A program made the position numbers and the translations under genes. Positions 63,838-64,000 of a stretch of 64,000 nucleotides of DNA are shown in pieces. Position 1 is the first letter of the stretch. The number at the start of each line of letters is the position of its first letter. Location: contig NZ_JAUNKO010000003.1 in NCBI RefSeq assembly GCF_030532715.1, forward strand, positions 1 through 64,000, written 5' to 3'. Under the pieces are notes generated by a model. The model had not been told where the DNA came from. It ran no database searches and was given only the letters and a program-made list of their open reading frames with translations. Source of the DNA: Corynebacterium sp. (GTDB lineage Bacteria > Actinomycetota > Actinomycetes > Mycobacteriales > Mycobacteriaceae).

Positions 63838-64000
63838 TTAGGCTCGTTGCCGCCGGCGGTCGGCGAGCCGCCCGAGGCCGCGCCAGCCGAAGAGCAGGAT
63901 GGCGGACATGGTAGATGCCACGAGGATGAACGACCAGTGCGGCATCGCCTGGTGGCGGATTGCCCAGATGCCTAGGCCCACTACGACAGCGCACACCCAC
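63838..64000 (-). CDS. C-terminus of a DUF3054-like membrane protein (partial)
   Basis: Fifty-three codons of a minus-strand gene whose start is beyond the window. Two hydrophobic helices (VCAVVVGLGIWAIRH and FILVASTMSAILLFGWRGLGRLADRRRQ) end at a TAA at 63838-63840. The FxLVA...LLFGWR pattern matches the end of DUF3054 proteins. Function unknown. It converges on the porin-like gene. Confidence 0.65.
   Translation of the reverse strand, partial: WVCAVVVGLGIWAIRHQAMPHWSFILVASTMSAILLFGWRGLGRLADRRRQRA

Overview
This window is a chromosomal segment of a mycolic-acid-containing actinobacterium, most likely a Corynebacterium. The evidence is the complete mycolate condensation cluster (fatty acyl-AMP ligase, Pks13-type synthase, acyl-CoA carboxylase beta subunit) beside mycolyltransferases with LGFP repeats and the galactan/arabinan genes glf, glfT2 and ubiA. 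A farR-serS pair, sodA-msrA, an L-lactate dehydrogenase and an HrrSA-like two-component system occur in the order I recall from the C. glutamicum/C. diphtheriae chromosomes. No rRNA, tRNA or CRISPR array was seen.

Layout. 0-11.8 kb: a TPR-like protein, an FtsX-type ABC transporter, a PspC/LiaF-like membrane protein, an RluA-type pseudouridine synthase, a 48-codon ORF coupled to a luciferase-like oxidoreductase, stress proteins, a TetR regulator, and an HrrA/HrrS-like pair divergent from a lipoprotein. 11.7-15.4 kb: a foreign islet (decayed ATP-grasp ligase, DapA paralogue, MFS transporter) bounded by two identical 277-bp direct repeats. The repeats duplicate a 50-aa membrane protein gene together with the ends of its two neighbours, which is the footprint expected of single-crossover insertion of a circle. 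15.4-30 kb: housekeeping and stress genes (class E sortase, YidC paralogue, Lsr2, RecB-like nuclease, sodA, msrA, HAD fusion, PAP2, ldh, BAAT hydrolase). 30.1-33.3 kb: a graveyard holding a broken second BAAT copy, an IS1634-like transposase remnant, an amber-interrupted ORF and unassignable sequence.

33.3-42.2 kb: LCP ligase, CPBP protease, amidase, pheA and a histidine phosphatase, a metallopeptidase, a septum-formation protein and farR on one strand, and serS plus a HAD phosphatase on the other. 42.2-64 kb: the envelope locus. A PGRP amidase is followed by glf, a polysaccharide deacetylase, glfT2, a PAP2 (decaprenyl-phosphoryl-phosphoribose phosphatase type), ubiA, two mycolyltransferases, a DUF732-like lipoprotein, a cutinase-like enzyme, fadD32, pks13 and accD4. 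Together these build galactan, supply the arabinose donor, make mycolic acid and transfer it to the wall. The aftB gene expected between ubiA and the first mycolyltransferase is absent here.

Downstream of accD4, in its own transcription unit, lies a 42-aa ORF with the size and character of a corynebacterial mycomembrane porin. The window ends in the C-terminus of a DUF3054-like membrane protein.

Most promising leads: the repeat-bounded islet, the 42-aa porin-like gene, the 48-aa coupled peptide, the missing aftB, and a transporter cut by one in-frame TGA.
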